From Scenedesmus sp. ARA3 (lineage: Eukaryota > Chlorophyta > Chlorophyceae > Sphaeropleales > Scenedesmaceae), in NCBI GenBank assembly GCA_004335835.1, contig RWJK01001056.1:5973-66497 (forward strand): 60,525 nucleotides of DNA, read 5' to 3'. Under the pieces are notes generated by a model. That model saw only the letters and a program-made list of their open reading frames with translations. It did not search any database and was not told where the DNA came from. Shown here in pieces: positions 1 to 12,600 of the stretch (position 1 is the first letter of the stretch; each line of letters opens with the position of its first letter). The position numbers and the translations under genes are program-made.

Positions 1-57
<57 letters not shown>

Positions 58-72
58 TGCGCGCGCGCGCGC
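1..72. repeat. GT/GC dinucleotide microsatellite
   Basis: An almost pure GT run of about 53 bases passes into an alternating GC stretch. Alternating purine-pyrimidine DNA of this kind can adopt Z-form. The open frames across it (Cys-Val repeats) are artefacts of the repeat. Confidence 0.95.
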
Positions 73-1208
73 GTCGTGCGTCGTGCGCAATGAAGGTGCG
101 CTTGCGACTTTGCAAGCTGTCTCTGGCACTGGGGCGGCCAGCACGGCCTGCTGTGCGCCGCTGTCAACTTATGGCGGCTGCTTGCACGCAGGGCTGGGCT
201 GGTCGAGGGATTGATGCTCTGGATTTTGCTTGTGCTTTTCTGCTTGCTGGCAATCGCGGGTGTGCTGGTATGGCTGGGTGGTGCAGGGACGTTGGGATGG
301 CTGGGCCGGGGGCCAAAAACACACAGCGTGATACAGCGTGATTTGCGCTTGACTGCGTGGGGCTGCTGTGAGGTGAGGGCTTGTTGGCAAGCATGGCATT
401 GCCGCAACAGCAGCGTCTTGTGGGACCGCTGCTGCTTTCCTTGAGGTTTGCCTCACATGGAGCCTGGCGAAGGCAAGCAGCTCATCTTTCCTGCAAGTTC
501 CTGCAAGTTGTGCTGAGTTGGCCTTGCCAAGGCTGCCAGGCTGGCATGGCAGGTGTTGTTTTAGTAAGTGACTGGGCGCCAGGGGTTGGCCTTTTTAGCC
601 CCTGCTGGGCCTCCGCACCATTGTTTTGTGCGCCGAGTTGTCCAGTGCTCGTGTACAAGGAGTAGAGTGGATGTACAACAACAACGGCAGCAGCGCGTGA
701 TGCACCTGTTCTGTGCGCGGCTGGCTGTCAAATGCTGTGTCAACGGCATTGATAGTACGGGGATCTAGCAGGGCAATGAATGGCAGCAACGGCGTACACC
801 AGCCGGTTGCCGCTTTAGCTAAGTAAGGTTGTCGTGGTCTATCGGCCTACCTGGCAATGTGAATCCTAGAGGCCTTGGCCGGGAGTATGGGATTGTGTGC
901 TGCCATCAAGCCTGCACAGGCTATGATGGCAGCGCACTATTTTGTTGTCTGCACCTGACCGGCAATGTGCAGCGCGCCGGTTGTGGAGTGCTGCACATTG
1001 CGCAAGAGAGCCGGGAACAAACAAAGCAGCCGGCGGCCCTGGAAGGGAGCTGGTTGGCAGTTTGCCTGCTGCATAACATCCGTATAATGCTGACGAGGCA
1101 TTGGCTGCGGCAGCTCAGCCAAAGAGCTGCTGTTATCAGTCAAGCAGCAGCCATGGACCATGGCCCATGGCTTTCGGCTGACATGGCAGGGTTTGTAGTT
1201 TGCTGCTA

Positions 1209-1378
1209 TGGTAGTTGCTGCTATGGTGAGGAATTACCGATGTGGTACTTGCTGCTATGGTGAGGCATTACTGATGTGGTACTTGCTGCTATGGTGAGGC
1301 GTTACCGATCTGGTAGTTGCTGCTGTGGTGAGGCACTATCGATATGGTGGTTGCTGCTATGGTGAGGCATTATAACCC
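1209..1378. repeat. 34-bp tandem repeat, five copies
   Basis: Five successive 34-base units of the form tggtacttgctgctatggtg plus 14 bases start at 1209, 1243, 1277, 1311 and 1345. They differ at a few positions (gaattaccg, cattactg, cgttaccg, cactatcg, cattataac). This is a direct-repeat minisatellite with no coding role that I can see. Confidence 0.9.
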
Positions 1379-3906
1379 GGTTGAAACAGCTGCACCTGTG
1401 CCTCAGCTGCGTGGGTTGCAGGGAATCAATCTGTCGGCTCCGCTTCTGCTATCAGTCATTCCACATCCCTGCCTTGTGTGCGGGTGGCTGCGCAAGTTGG
1501 CTCTGCTGCCCTGTGCACTTGAATGCCGCTTGTTTGTGGTGTAGATGTATTGCCACTCGTGGCTTGCATGTGCAGCGCGTGCTTGCTGCTGCCCGGCCTT
1601 TCAGGCATCGTGCATCTGCAAGTCATTCGGCAACAGTGCGGGTGGGGAGCGGCTCTGAACATCGGAGAACTCGGAGCAGCATTTCAGCTCTGCCTTGCGG
1701 CTCGGTGCTGCCTGCTTGGGCGATTGGAGGCAGCAGCGGCACTGTGCGCGGGTAAAATGCATTGCTGGCTATATCTGGTATGGCTGCTGCAACGCACTTG
1801 CCTGGATGTGCTGAGGACATGTGCTGCTGAGCCAGTACAGGTATCGCGTGATTGCTGCGCACTGTGCGGACGCATGTGCCATGTGAATGTGCGTAATGTG
1901 TGAATGCGTGCGGTGTGGCTGTGCTTCTAGCTGTTGGAGTGTGCACCTTGCTGCGACATATCTTGCGCGGATCGTACTGCGAACTTGTGCATTGCGGAGC
2001 ATACATCCCTGCACAGCCTGTAGTATCAGTTTGGCTTGCAGAGCTGCGTGCAGAGCTGCGTGGGGCGCGTGCATCTGTGCCATTTGCCTTGTTGATACAA
2101 CGCCTTTGGGGATGATGCTGTGCCATTTGCCTTATTGATGATGAGTCAGCTGCCGCGCCAAGCTTGCGGCGTGTGGCAGAGCCTCATGCGGGCCAATGTA
2201 CAGCACCGGGTACTCGCTGCGCTTGTACGGCGGTCAAATGGCACGCGCAAAAGATCAACTTGGCGCAGCGGCGTGCAGCACACAGCATTGCCTGTGTGGG
2301 AGTCTGTGTTGTATGTGTAATGGGGTGCGGCGGTGTGGGCACATGCTGCAGGGCACTGAGCAGACTGCATGCTGCGAGCCTTGGTAGTATCGTGCACTGT
2401 CAGCGCTGTTGTGTGTGTGTGTGGTTGTGGACGCGGCAGTAACGCGCATGTGGCTGCTGCTCTGCTGTTGGTTGGCTGCTGTGCATGCCTGGCTGTGTGG
2501 GTGTGCTGTGTGCAGTGGCAGCTGCTGCCAGTTGTGGATAGAGCGGCTCTAAATCTGCTCCCTTGTATGTGGCGCGTGCAGCATGCTGCTGCTGCTGCTG
2601 TTTGACACATTGTTGAAGCGGTGTCCGGCACTCTTGAAAGCCAACGCACTGCACTATGTCTGCCCCGTATTACCCAACGCACTGCGGTACCTGTGTGTTG
2701 CGCTGCGGCGCTGAGCATTTGTGTTTAGCGCGTGATGTGGATGCCGTGTGTGGTGTGTGACGAGGCTGTTGTGTGGCGGTTGCAGGACTGGCAGCAATAG
2801 GCTGCAGCGCGTAGACCTTGTGCATTACCTGCATCGCCTGCATGACAGATCTTGGAGGTAATAGTGCTTGATTGAATGCGGCGGTTGATGCGTTGAGTCA
2901 TGGGCTCTTACCTGTAGTTGTAGCGTGACTACAGCTATAGAGTCGACTGCTTGTGGCCGGCTGATGGTTGCCCTATCCATACACACCAACATGGCCTGTG
3001 GCGCAGGCTCTTCCAATTGCACTGTGTTGCTGCACATGGGCCGCTGCGTGGTTGCATCTTGCGTGTGCACAACACGTTTTTTGACAGGCGGCGATTGGCG
3101 CTGGGACAGTGTTCTATGTACCATGCCTTGCCTTGCAGTGTGTGGTGCAGCTGCTGCGCTGGTCCCATCATACCACATCATCACACAACACACCTGGCTG
3201 GTTGTGCTTGCCCTCAGTGCTCAGCTTCTGCTGGCATGCACTGGCAGCAGCATTGCTGATGCTTTTGAGGGAGGCAGTATACCTCACACAGTGCATGTGC
3301 AGCGCCGTTTTTTGGAGCATCGGCTGTCAACGCTGCTGGCAGGCACGCTTCGTCTGCCGCCTGCGGCAGCGGCCAACATTCTCTGGCACACCTGCGGCTG
3401 TTGTGCAGGGTTGTGCAGCGCCGGAGTCTGGTTTGAGGGTCGAGGAATGTTGTGCTTTGTGCTGCGGCACTCTGCATATGTGATCGGCGGCTGCGCTATC
3501 TCAATCGCGTGAAATTTTATCGATTACGAGAGGCGTGGCATGAGCTGTGATGCAGTATGCATTTTGCACCCAACGCACAGTCCATGCGATGTTGCGGCAG
3601 TGTGCGGCCGATGTATTGAACTTGTCGGCCGCATCTGCGCGGCGCAACTTGGTTGCTGTGTGCCTGTAATCCAGCAGATGAATGGTGAGCAAGCCGCGGC
3701 TGTGGCTGCGATGCGGTTTGGCGCTTTATCGAACGATTGATTTGTCGCTTGCCAGTATCCTGCTGGCTCTGTCGTTTGCTAGCGCCCTCTGCTGCTGCGA
3801 ACAGCGTGCGTAGTACCTGTGTGGAGGGTCTGTCAGGGCAGTGAGCATATGGCTCGTGCCCTTCTGGAAAAACCACCTCTGGCCAAGTCTGCAGCAGTTG
3901 TGCGGA

Positions 3907-4010
3907 TGGCTGGTGCCCTTCTGGCAGCCTTGTTCAGCTGTGGCCCGGCCTTGTTGTGGCTGGTGCCCTTCTGGCAGCCTTGTTCAGCTGTGGCCCGGCC
4001 TTGTTGTGGC
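3907..4010. repeat. 50-bp tandem duplication
   Basis: A unit beginning tggctggtgcccttctggc occurs twice head to tail, at 3907 and 3957, almost without mismatch. A weaker third copy, starting ggctcgtgcccttctgg, lies just upstream near 3850. Confidence 0.9.
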
Positions 4011-5804
4011 TTGTCAGCTGTTTAGCTCAGCCCCATTTGGCTGCTGGCTAATGGCTGCTGGCTTTGCTGTATCCCCTACTACTGCTGCCAGTCACGTCAA
4101 ACCCTTCAGCAGGGGCAACTTCTGTGGTGGAGCTGTGCAGTCTGGTTCCAGGGTGGTACTGACATTAGCTGGCTGGGTCCATCTGATGGCGCCAGACGGC
4201 GCGTGATCAGATCTGAAGCGAGCTAGGTGATGCTGCCACAGCCGCAGCTGCGGCGTTGTGTGCTGTTTCTAGTTTGTCGGCTGCTGCGAGCTGTTTGGGC
4301 GCAGTGCCGGGCGGGCGGGTGTGCAATGCCGGGTCATTTGTGAACTGGCGGCGTAATGTTAACTGGCACTTCTTTACAAACGCGGCGTGCTTTGTGTGTT
4401 TCCGTCCATTTTTTTTCTGGTCAGCACTTGGAAGGGCAGTACCGCACGGATGTAGGTTGGGGTCATCTGTTTCGTTTGTGGGGTTGGCGTGTATGTGGCC
4501 GTCCCAGGCCGTGGTGCTTTGTGTGTTATTCTTGTAACAGTACTTATGTCATTGCCGACACTGCCAAGCCTTACAATCCCACAGCACAGCAGCCACTTGC
4601 CCATCAGGACCAGCTAGCAGCAACTCTACAGGTCTATAGCACGGCTGCCACAACTCCCACTGCTCAATGTATTTGTTCAACCAACTGTCCTACAGAAGTC
4701 TATACACACAACTTTCAGCGTCAAAGCCAACTTCAACTTTCAGCGGGGCCGATGGCGTTGATGCTATGGCTTGATGGGTAACATGATGATGATGATGAAA
4801 GCCAGCTTCAGCCCTGCTTACATGTTAAAAATGAAAACTCTCCCTCTACAACTTTTGCAAGCATGCATACACATAGCATTTTTGGTGAAAAAAGAGCAGC
4901 CTGCGTAGTACGGCCACTAGCACGTGCAAGAATGCACCAGATGTGGTATGCTGATGTGCCTCGCACTGTGACGCCACAGCAGCACACGAGCCGCACCTGG
5001 GCCATGTGTGCGTTACGGCAAGTGCAGCAAGGTGGCACAGCAGACACACATGCACACCGATGGGCTGGTACCAGCCAGGCCGGCACTGCAGCAGCTGCTG
5101 GGCGAGCAACAGCACAGCATATGGGAGTTGCCTTTTACACTTCAAAGCAACAAAGTGATGACCTGGAATGCTGCACAGCCTGCCTGCAGCAAGTGCATGC
5201 AGCAGTGCCAGCTTCCCCGTTGTTGTCAGCTCACTCCGAGCCAGCCAGCTGCAGCCCTGACCCAAGCTATGACCAACAACGGACAGTCAAACAACAGCAT
5301 GGCAGTGCAACAAAACAGTAAACCGGCAAAGTACTCTGTCGCATCAACTGCGCATTGCGCAAGGCAGTGTGAGTAACTCAGCAAGCACTTGACAGGCGAG
5401 CAACGACACACACAAAGATGAAAAGAGTTGCCTTGCCACCTGCAGCACGCACCATGACGATTAGCCATCAGCAACTGTAGCCATGTAAACTACCAGCTTT
5501 CAACTGCTCCAAGGAACTCCTGACGTTGCAGCACACAACGTCAAGTAACGGGCACAACATCAAGTAACGGGCACAACACCAAGTCATCGACCACCTGCAG
5601 TGTACCCCGTACACGCCTCAATGTGGCAAAGGCAGCCTCACATCTGTTACCGCGGCAAGTGCACTGACAGACCCCACACAAGTTTCACCACCCGTCAGCG
5701 GTCAGCCCCTCACTCCTTGACAACAGCAGGGGCAGCAGCATCACTCTAGTTACACAACTGAGTGTCCACAACCTCACACTGCCGGGCCGACCCCTACAGC
5801 CTCA

Positions 5805-6180
5805 TTCGCTTACACCAAACACAGCACACATCCTCACGCTTTCACACGTATGAGGGCAGCAGCCGCACACTGCCCAGCCGGCCCTGCAGTCCCACACCAG
5901 CCACACCTACGATGCCACACATCCTCATTCTTTCACACCAGTGAAGGCAGCAGCCGCACACTGCCCAGCCGCCCCTGCTGCGCCACCCCGTCCAGCCCAG
6001 GCACACCCTCACACTCTCACACCAGTGAGAGATGGCAGCCTCACACTAGCCACACCAGTGAGAGCAATAGTCTCACACTTTCTCCCGCCAACCATGACTC
6101 CGACCCTCACTCTTTCACACCAGTGAGGGCAGCAGCCTCACACTTCCCAGCCGCCCCTGCTGCGCCACGCCGCCCAGGCC
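5805..6180. repeat. Minisatellite, TTCACACCAGTGAGGGCAG type
   Basis: Imperfect units share the words ctttcacac(c)agtgagggcag, cagccgcacactgcccagcc and cgcccctgctgcgcc. Clear copies lie near 5835, 5930, 6010, 6050 and 6110. The repeat ends just before the 3' end of the bZIP gene and may be part of its downstream flank. Confidence 0.8.
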
Positions 6181-6435
6181 AGGCACCCCCTCCCCTGACA
6201 CCAACGCCACCTCATCATCATCACTCACACCTACAACAGCAGCCCCAGGCCCGCTTGCACCAGCAGCAGCACCAACACCGCCACCACCTGCTGCTCCGCC
6301 TGCAACAGGCAGAGTCTCACCAGCAGCAGCAGCAGCAGCATCAAGGCTGGCAGCAGGCAGGGTAGCCAGACCCATGCCGGGCAACACACCCCTAGGGGCT
6401 GCTGCTGCTGCTGCTGCTGCTGAGTCGATCAGCTG

Positions 6436-8267
6436 CTATGGCGAGCGCAGTGCAGCCGCCAGAGCATGTGGTGCTGCTGTGGGTGACATCAGCATTGCTA
6501 CTAGATCCAATGCAGGGTGTTGTAGCAGGCCTTGAGGGGAGCAGAAGGCTCCGCTGCCACCAGCAGCAGTTAGCTGCAGCCCCCCCGCAGGTCCAATGTG
6601 AGTTGGTGTATGCTGCCCTTGCTCTGATTGGTGTGCTGTGTGGAAGGTGTTGATAGTTCTAATAGGGCTGAGAAGGGCATTGCTGCCTTGAGCAGCAGAA
6701 GCAGCAGCAGCAGCGTAGGCTTGAGCCAGGCTCAAAGGGGTGGGTGAGGGGGAGGCCAGGCCTGCTGCTGCTGCTGTTGCCGCCTGAGGAATCAAGCTGC
6801 CGGCATGAGGGCTGAACGGAGCTGCTGCTGCTGCTGCTGTTGCGGACAGATGTGGCAGTGCATTGCTGCTGCCGCTGCCGCTGCCAGCACGGTGCTGCTG
6901 CTGCTGCTGTGCATTGTGTGCTGGCTCTGCAGCAGCATCCCTGCCTGCTGCTGCCAGCTGCTGAGCCAGGCCAGCCACAAAGCTCCGCTGCAGCAGTGTC
7001 ACCTCATCTTCTGTCACTCCATCCACCAACCCACCAGCACCATCATCCCCTGCTGCTGCTGCTGTTGCTGCTGCTGGTTGTTCGGCCTCCTCCTCCTGAC
7101 CTTCCCCTGCTGCTGCTGCTGCACCTGCAGCTCCACTGCCAGCTGTAGCCGCACCCCTGGCAGCATCTGCCTCACCAAACAGATCGTCAAAGGCACTCAG
7201 TGACAGCAGATGCGGCAGCGCTGGCAGCTGGAAACTTGCACTGCGGCTGCCGCCTATGCCAGCAGCAGCAGCAGCGGCAGGGGGTGTGCTGCCAGGTGTT
7301 AGAGCAGGCGTGCCAGCCCTGCCTGCCCCGCCTGCTGCAAACATAGCGTGCATTGCTCCCATCATTGCGGGTGAGAGCTGTGCACTTTGCGCTGGTGATA
7401 GCAGCGTAGTGGGGGACTGCAGGGCTGCTAGCCGCGCTGAGGGCACAGGCGAGAGGAATGCTGCACTGGGACACTGGGAGAGAGGAGGCCGGGGCAGCCG
7501 AGCAGGCGTGCCTGCTGCTGCTGCTGCTGCTGCTGCTGGAGCTGCTGGAGGCCGTGGCGGGGTGCGCGCAGCTGCTGCTGGAATCGCCGGCCTGTTCATC
7601 TGCTGTGCAGTACTAGCTACATCTGCGCCCGCTGCGGCTGTAACAGGCTCAGGTGTTGCCAGAGTCACCTGCTTGCTGCTGCCATTGCTGCTAGGCAGCA
7701 GTTGTTGCTGAGCAGCGCTGACACCTGCTGTCGGCACTGCCTCCACCAGCACATCAGCTGCCCTAGCAGCCAGCTGCTGAATGGCCAGCTGCTGCTGAGC
7801 AGCATTGCCAGCCTTGCTTTCATCCACTTCACTGCTGGGAGCTGCATCTGCAGCTGTGGCGTCCCCTGCAACTGCCAAATCCATGACTGCAGGTACTGCT
7901 GCTGCATCAGATGTTGCTGCCGCTGCTGCTGCTGCTGCTGCCTGCAGGGCAGCTTCCAGCTTGGACCTCTTCCTAGGTGGCAGCATCATGCCACTGCTGC
8001 CAGCTGCCACATCAGCATCAGCATCAGCAGCGCTGTCATCAAACTGGTGCCACACATCCACAGCCGCTGCTGCTGCCGCCGCTGCTGCCGCCGCTGCTGC
8101 TGCTGCTGCTGCACTGGGCTCAGCTGCTGGCGCTGCTGGCTGCACTGCAGGCACGGTGTGCCTCCTGCTGCTGCTGCCTGGCTTGGCTCTTTTGCGGGAG
8201 CGCATACGCGGCGATGGCTGCTGCTGCTGCTGCTGCGCACCACCAGGCCCTGCTGCTGCTGGGCTGC

Positions 8268-8298
<31 letters not shown>

Positions 8299-9630
8299 TG
8301 CTGCACAGCGCGGTGAGCTTGCCTGCAGCAGCTCCGGCACACCCCCTGCTGCTGCTGCTGCTGGTGGCTGCAGCATGCCAGCCCTCGGCGTGGATGGATG
8401 GAAGCTCTGAAGCCCACCAACACCAGCAGCAGCACCAAACCCTGGCGCATCCATCCCTGCTGCTGCTGCTGCTGCTGCCCTTGGGCTGCTGCTCTCAAAC
8501 TTAACCCTCAACCCGCTCATAAACCTTGGAGATGCAGCAGCAGCAGCAGCAGTGGGGCTGCCAGCTACCACACTGTCCCTTGCTGGTGTGTCACACAGCG
8601 CTTCCTCTGCTGCTGCCAGCAGCGCAGCTGCCCTGCTGCTCCTGCTGCCAGGTGACAGCAAATGCAGACTGCTGGGTGAAGTAGTAACCCCAGTAGTAAT
8701 GCAGCGGCCCTGGGGCTGGCACATCTGGCTGAAAGGATCAGTCTGCAGCAGGTCTGAGGCACTGGCAGCAGCAGCAGCAGCAGCAGCAGGGAGGCGGCTG
8801 CGTGGGCTGACTGCTGCTGCCACAAAGCTATCTAGAGGGCCAGCAGCAGCAGCAGCAGCAGCAGTCGAGCCAGGTGCTGCAGCCGCCGCTGCTGCCGCTG
8901 CCAGTGCGGCTAGGCCTGATGAGCCGCCGCCAGGTCCTGACAGACTGCCTGGGTCCTGATGCAGGCCTGACAGCCCCGGTCCTGCCAGCCTGAGCATGCT
9001 GCTGCTGCTGCTGCTGCCGGGTCCTGACAGACTGGCCAGGCCAGGTCCTGACAGCCTGAACCCTGCTAGGCTGTGTGGCACATGCGGCACCTGCTGCTGC
9101 TGAGCAGGCGACAGCTTGCTGCTGCTGCTGCCGCCGCCGAATGCAGATAGCCTGCTGCTGCTGGCTGCAGGAGGGCTTGCCGGCTGCGCCTCTGCTGCTG
9201 CTGCTGCAGTGCGATTGTTGGAGCCCAAGGTGGGTGGAGGCATCAGCTGAGTCAGGCCAGGCAGCAGCTGCTGCTTCCTTGCAACACTGCTGCCTCCGCT
9301 GCCGCTTATCGTACGAGCTTGCTGTGGTGCTGCTGCTGCTGCTGCTGCTGCTGCAACGTCATATGTTGTGGCTGCGGCAACTGCCGGCATGGGCAGCTGT
9401 GTTGCCTGTTTTGCTGCAGGACTTGGCAGCAGCATGGGTGGTGCCACCATTCTGAAACAAGTCTCAGACAGCACTGCAGAGCCAGGCTTGCTGCTACTGC
9501 TTGCAGCCACAACGGCAGCAGGCACTGTGCTGAGCATCACCAGACTTGTGCCAGCAGCAAGAGCTGCAGGCACAGCAGGCTGCTGCTGCTGCTGCTGCTG
9601 CAAGGACAGCTTGGCAGGGCTGCGCCTGGG

Positions 9631-9663
<33 letters not shown>

Positions 9664-12600
9664 AGGTGCTGCTCCCAGCTCAGTCTTCACCCTCCCAGCA
9701 GCCTCACCCTCTGCTGCTGCAGCTGGTTGTGATGCTGGTGCAGCAGCAGCCAGTGCTGCAGCCGCGGCAGCAGTTGCAGCCACCAACTCTGCTGCCACGC
9801 CAGGAGAGGCAGCAACCATCCTGCCGCCGCTGCCGCTGCCACCCTTGCTGCTGGTCCTGCTGCCTGACCAGCTGCGCATCTTGCTGCTGCTGTTGTTGTG
9901 CTTGCGTGCTGCCCTTGCTGCTGCTGCTGCCGGAGTGACAGGCTCATCGGCAGGCTCAGGTGCTGCTGCAGCAGCTGCAAAAGGAGATGCCAGCACCTTG
10001 CTGTTGTTCCCTGCCTTGCTGCCGCCTGCTGCTGCTGCTGCTGCTGGGCTCTCTGAGCGCCTGCCTGCTGCTGGCCGCTGCTTGGCAGCAGCAGCAGCAG
10101 CAGCAGCAGGTGTTGCAGGCAGCACTGCTGCTGCTGCTGGGCCAGGCGAGGGCCTCCCACCCTGCCTCCTACTGCTGCCTCCTGCCCCTAGCTTGCCATG
10201 TGCTGCTGCTGCTGCTACCAGCCCTCGAGGGACCTGCTGCTGCTGCTGGCCTGTGCTGCCCAGCTCACCGCCAGCCAGCCCTGCCTGCTGCAGCCGCCCC
10301 CTCAGCTGCTCCTCACTGCTAAACCCTAAAGCCCTGAGGACCTGCTGCTGAGTCAGCCTGGCTGGCAGCTGACTAAACCCTGCTGCGGGGTTTAGCAGAC
10401 CTGCTGCTGCCAGCTCAGCGGCTAAGGCGTTGGCCAGTGCTGTTTCGTGCCGGGCTGCTGCTGTGGCCTCGGCTAGCTGGCGCTTGACGTCCTCATACCT
10501 GCAGCATAGGTAGCGCAAAGTGTCAGCCCTAACTAGTTTGTGACGGGTTTGCTTTGTCGATGGCGAACAATGTGTGCGGATGCATGGCATTGGCCAGTGC
10601 CTGTTTTGCGGCAGGCTGCGGTGGCCTCGGCCAGTTGCCACTTGACGTCCTCATACCTGCAGCAACTACACAATAGATGTTTGGCAACTTGTGTCTCGTA
10701 GCGCATTGGTTCTTTTGTCATGAACATGAATGCCAGATACCCCTAGGTGCCTGCAGACCTATGAACACAGCAAGGTGCAGCACCCACTCGAGTCATAGGC
10801 TGAGGCGAGGCCAAGCCAGTTGAAACAAAGGAAGGATTGAAGAAGTGCAGCAGAGGATGAAGCAAAGGTGGGCAGAGGGCGGGCACACCCAGGAAAGCGC
10901 ACAACCCTTGTGCAGCTCAGGCTGGTTGAGTTGAGTGCGCCGTCTGTCCTCGCAACAGAACCACGAGCTCAACTCAGACAGCCTGAGCTGCTTCTGATGC
11001 AACGTACACTTTGCTGACAATCACTTTAATCACCCTTCCCCTTTAGCTCAAGCAATCAGAAACGTGAGTTGTACTGCTGCCAGCCACAGCGCCCTGCAGG
11101 CTCTCCGCCAGCTGCATGTCTCCTGTGCAAAATGCTCAAGAAAGAAGTGTTGCGATGTATGCTCATCTTCTGTTCTGCCACGTGCTGACAATGTGCTGAC
11201 TATTTGCTAAGTCAGACCCCAAGCCATGCGAGGACACAGGACCTGCACACAGATACTCTGCCTCCAAACAAAACACAGCTGCTCAGCCGCCAACATGATA
11301 TGTGTCAGCCGCCGCCTTACCTCCCAGTGACCGCCTCCACCGCGCCCTGCAGGCTCATTGTACTGCTGACGCGGCTCAAAAGTAATAGCTACTCCGTCTC
11401 AAACCAGCCAGCACCACGAAACAGCACAGCACCACAGTGCTGGTGCAGCTCAGGCTGGCGGAGTGGGCTGTGCCACTGGGACAGCTCCCAGAGAGCATCA
11501 GCCACTCTGCCAGCCTGAGCTGCTGCACACGCAATACAGATGCATTGCTGTTACAGCACACGCAGCAACTCCCATTTTTTCTCTCGATACAGCTGAAGGG
11601 GCCCTTTTGACGCTGACAAGTGCACGCATGCCATGAAGCCACCTTGAAGTGGCTGCCTCCACCGCGCCCTGCAGGCTCGACACCAGCTGCATATTCACTT
11701 GCTTTAGCCCAGTGACATGCATTGCGACGTGTGCTCATCCGTTATTTACTTGCAGACATGTGACAGCCGCCACAGCCCCTTGCTGTGACCGCCTCCAACA
11801 CTCCTTGCTGTCTCTCCGCCAGCTGCATCTTCACTTGTTTCATACACGGTGATCAAAAACAGTGCATTGTGAAGTATCAGCAGCCGCCGCACCTTGCAGT
11901 CACCGCCTCCACTGCCCCTTGCAGGCTCTCCACCAGCTGCATCTTCACTGACTCGATACGAGCATACAAGCAAAAGGGAGCGAAAGGGAGTAAAAGGGAG
12001 ATCCAAATGCATGGCAAATGACATGTGGCAGCCGCCACGTTACTTTTTGGAAGGCCTAAACCCCTAAACCCCTAAAACCCTAAAACCCCTGACACTAACT
12101 GCCGCACCTTGCAGTCACCGCCTCCACAGCGCCCTGCAGGCTCTCCACCAGCTGCATCTTGCGCGCACGGCAGCGCCGCGCAGCAGCGCGGTTCTTCTCA
12201 CGCCTGCAACGGCAGCGGCAGCAGCAGCAGCAGTGGCGGCCGCGGCGGCGCAGGGCAGGCTGGGTTAGGACATAACAACACAGCATGCAGCATGAGGCAG
12301 AGTCCAAAAAGGCAGGAACTAAGCAAGGACATAGAGCATGCAGCTGCAGTGCAGCAGCCATGGCTGTTGTTTGCAGCACGTGTGTGGCAAGCCAAGAGAC
12401 AGTGACCCTTGGCCTGTGATCAGCTTTCACAAAAAAATAGCGCGGCAGCTGGCACCTGCGCTATGCAAGTGACTGCCCCCAGCTCTGTTTGATCACTGAA
12501 GGCTGCTCCCCAGTGCAGTGCCTGCCATCCTCCACAACATCCTCTGGTCAACAGTGAATTGCATCCCTACTGCACACACCCACCCATACACCATTTCTTA

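Larger units (their letters stand above)
73..5790. other. Long stretch without a supportable gene
   Basis: I find no frame with a recognisable domain, no chain of phase-matched exons, and no long acidic, basic or Ala/Gln-rich frame like those of the real genes here. The sequence is rich in TGC/GCA words and carries minisatellites, listed separately. A short direct repeat (ctgtgccatttgcctt) occurs near 2078 and 2118, and a small ATG repeat near 4782. It may be decayed repeat DNA. A small non-coding gene cannot be excluded by eye. Confidence 0.5.

Noticed and set aside
3..341. Cys-Val repeat frames at the left edge
   Set aside because: They are translations of the GT microsatellite with no gene-like sequence after it.
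7702..10351. Plus-strand Cys/Leu/Ala-rich frames opposite the bZIP gene
   Set aside because: They are antisense readings of CAG repeats (CTG, TGC, GCT); the minus-strand frame has the bZIP region and matching splice phases.
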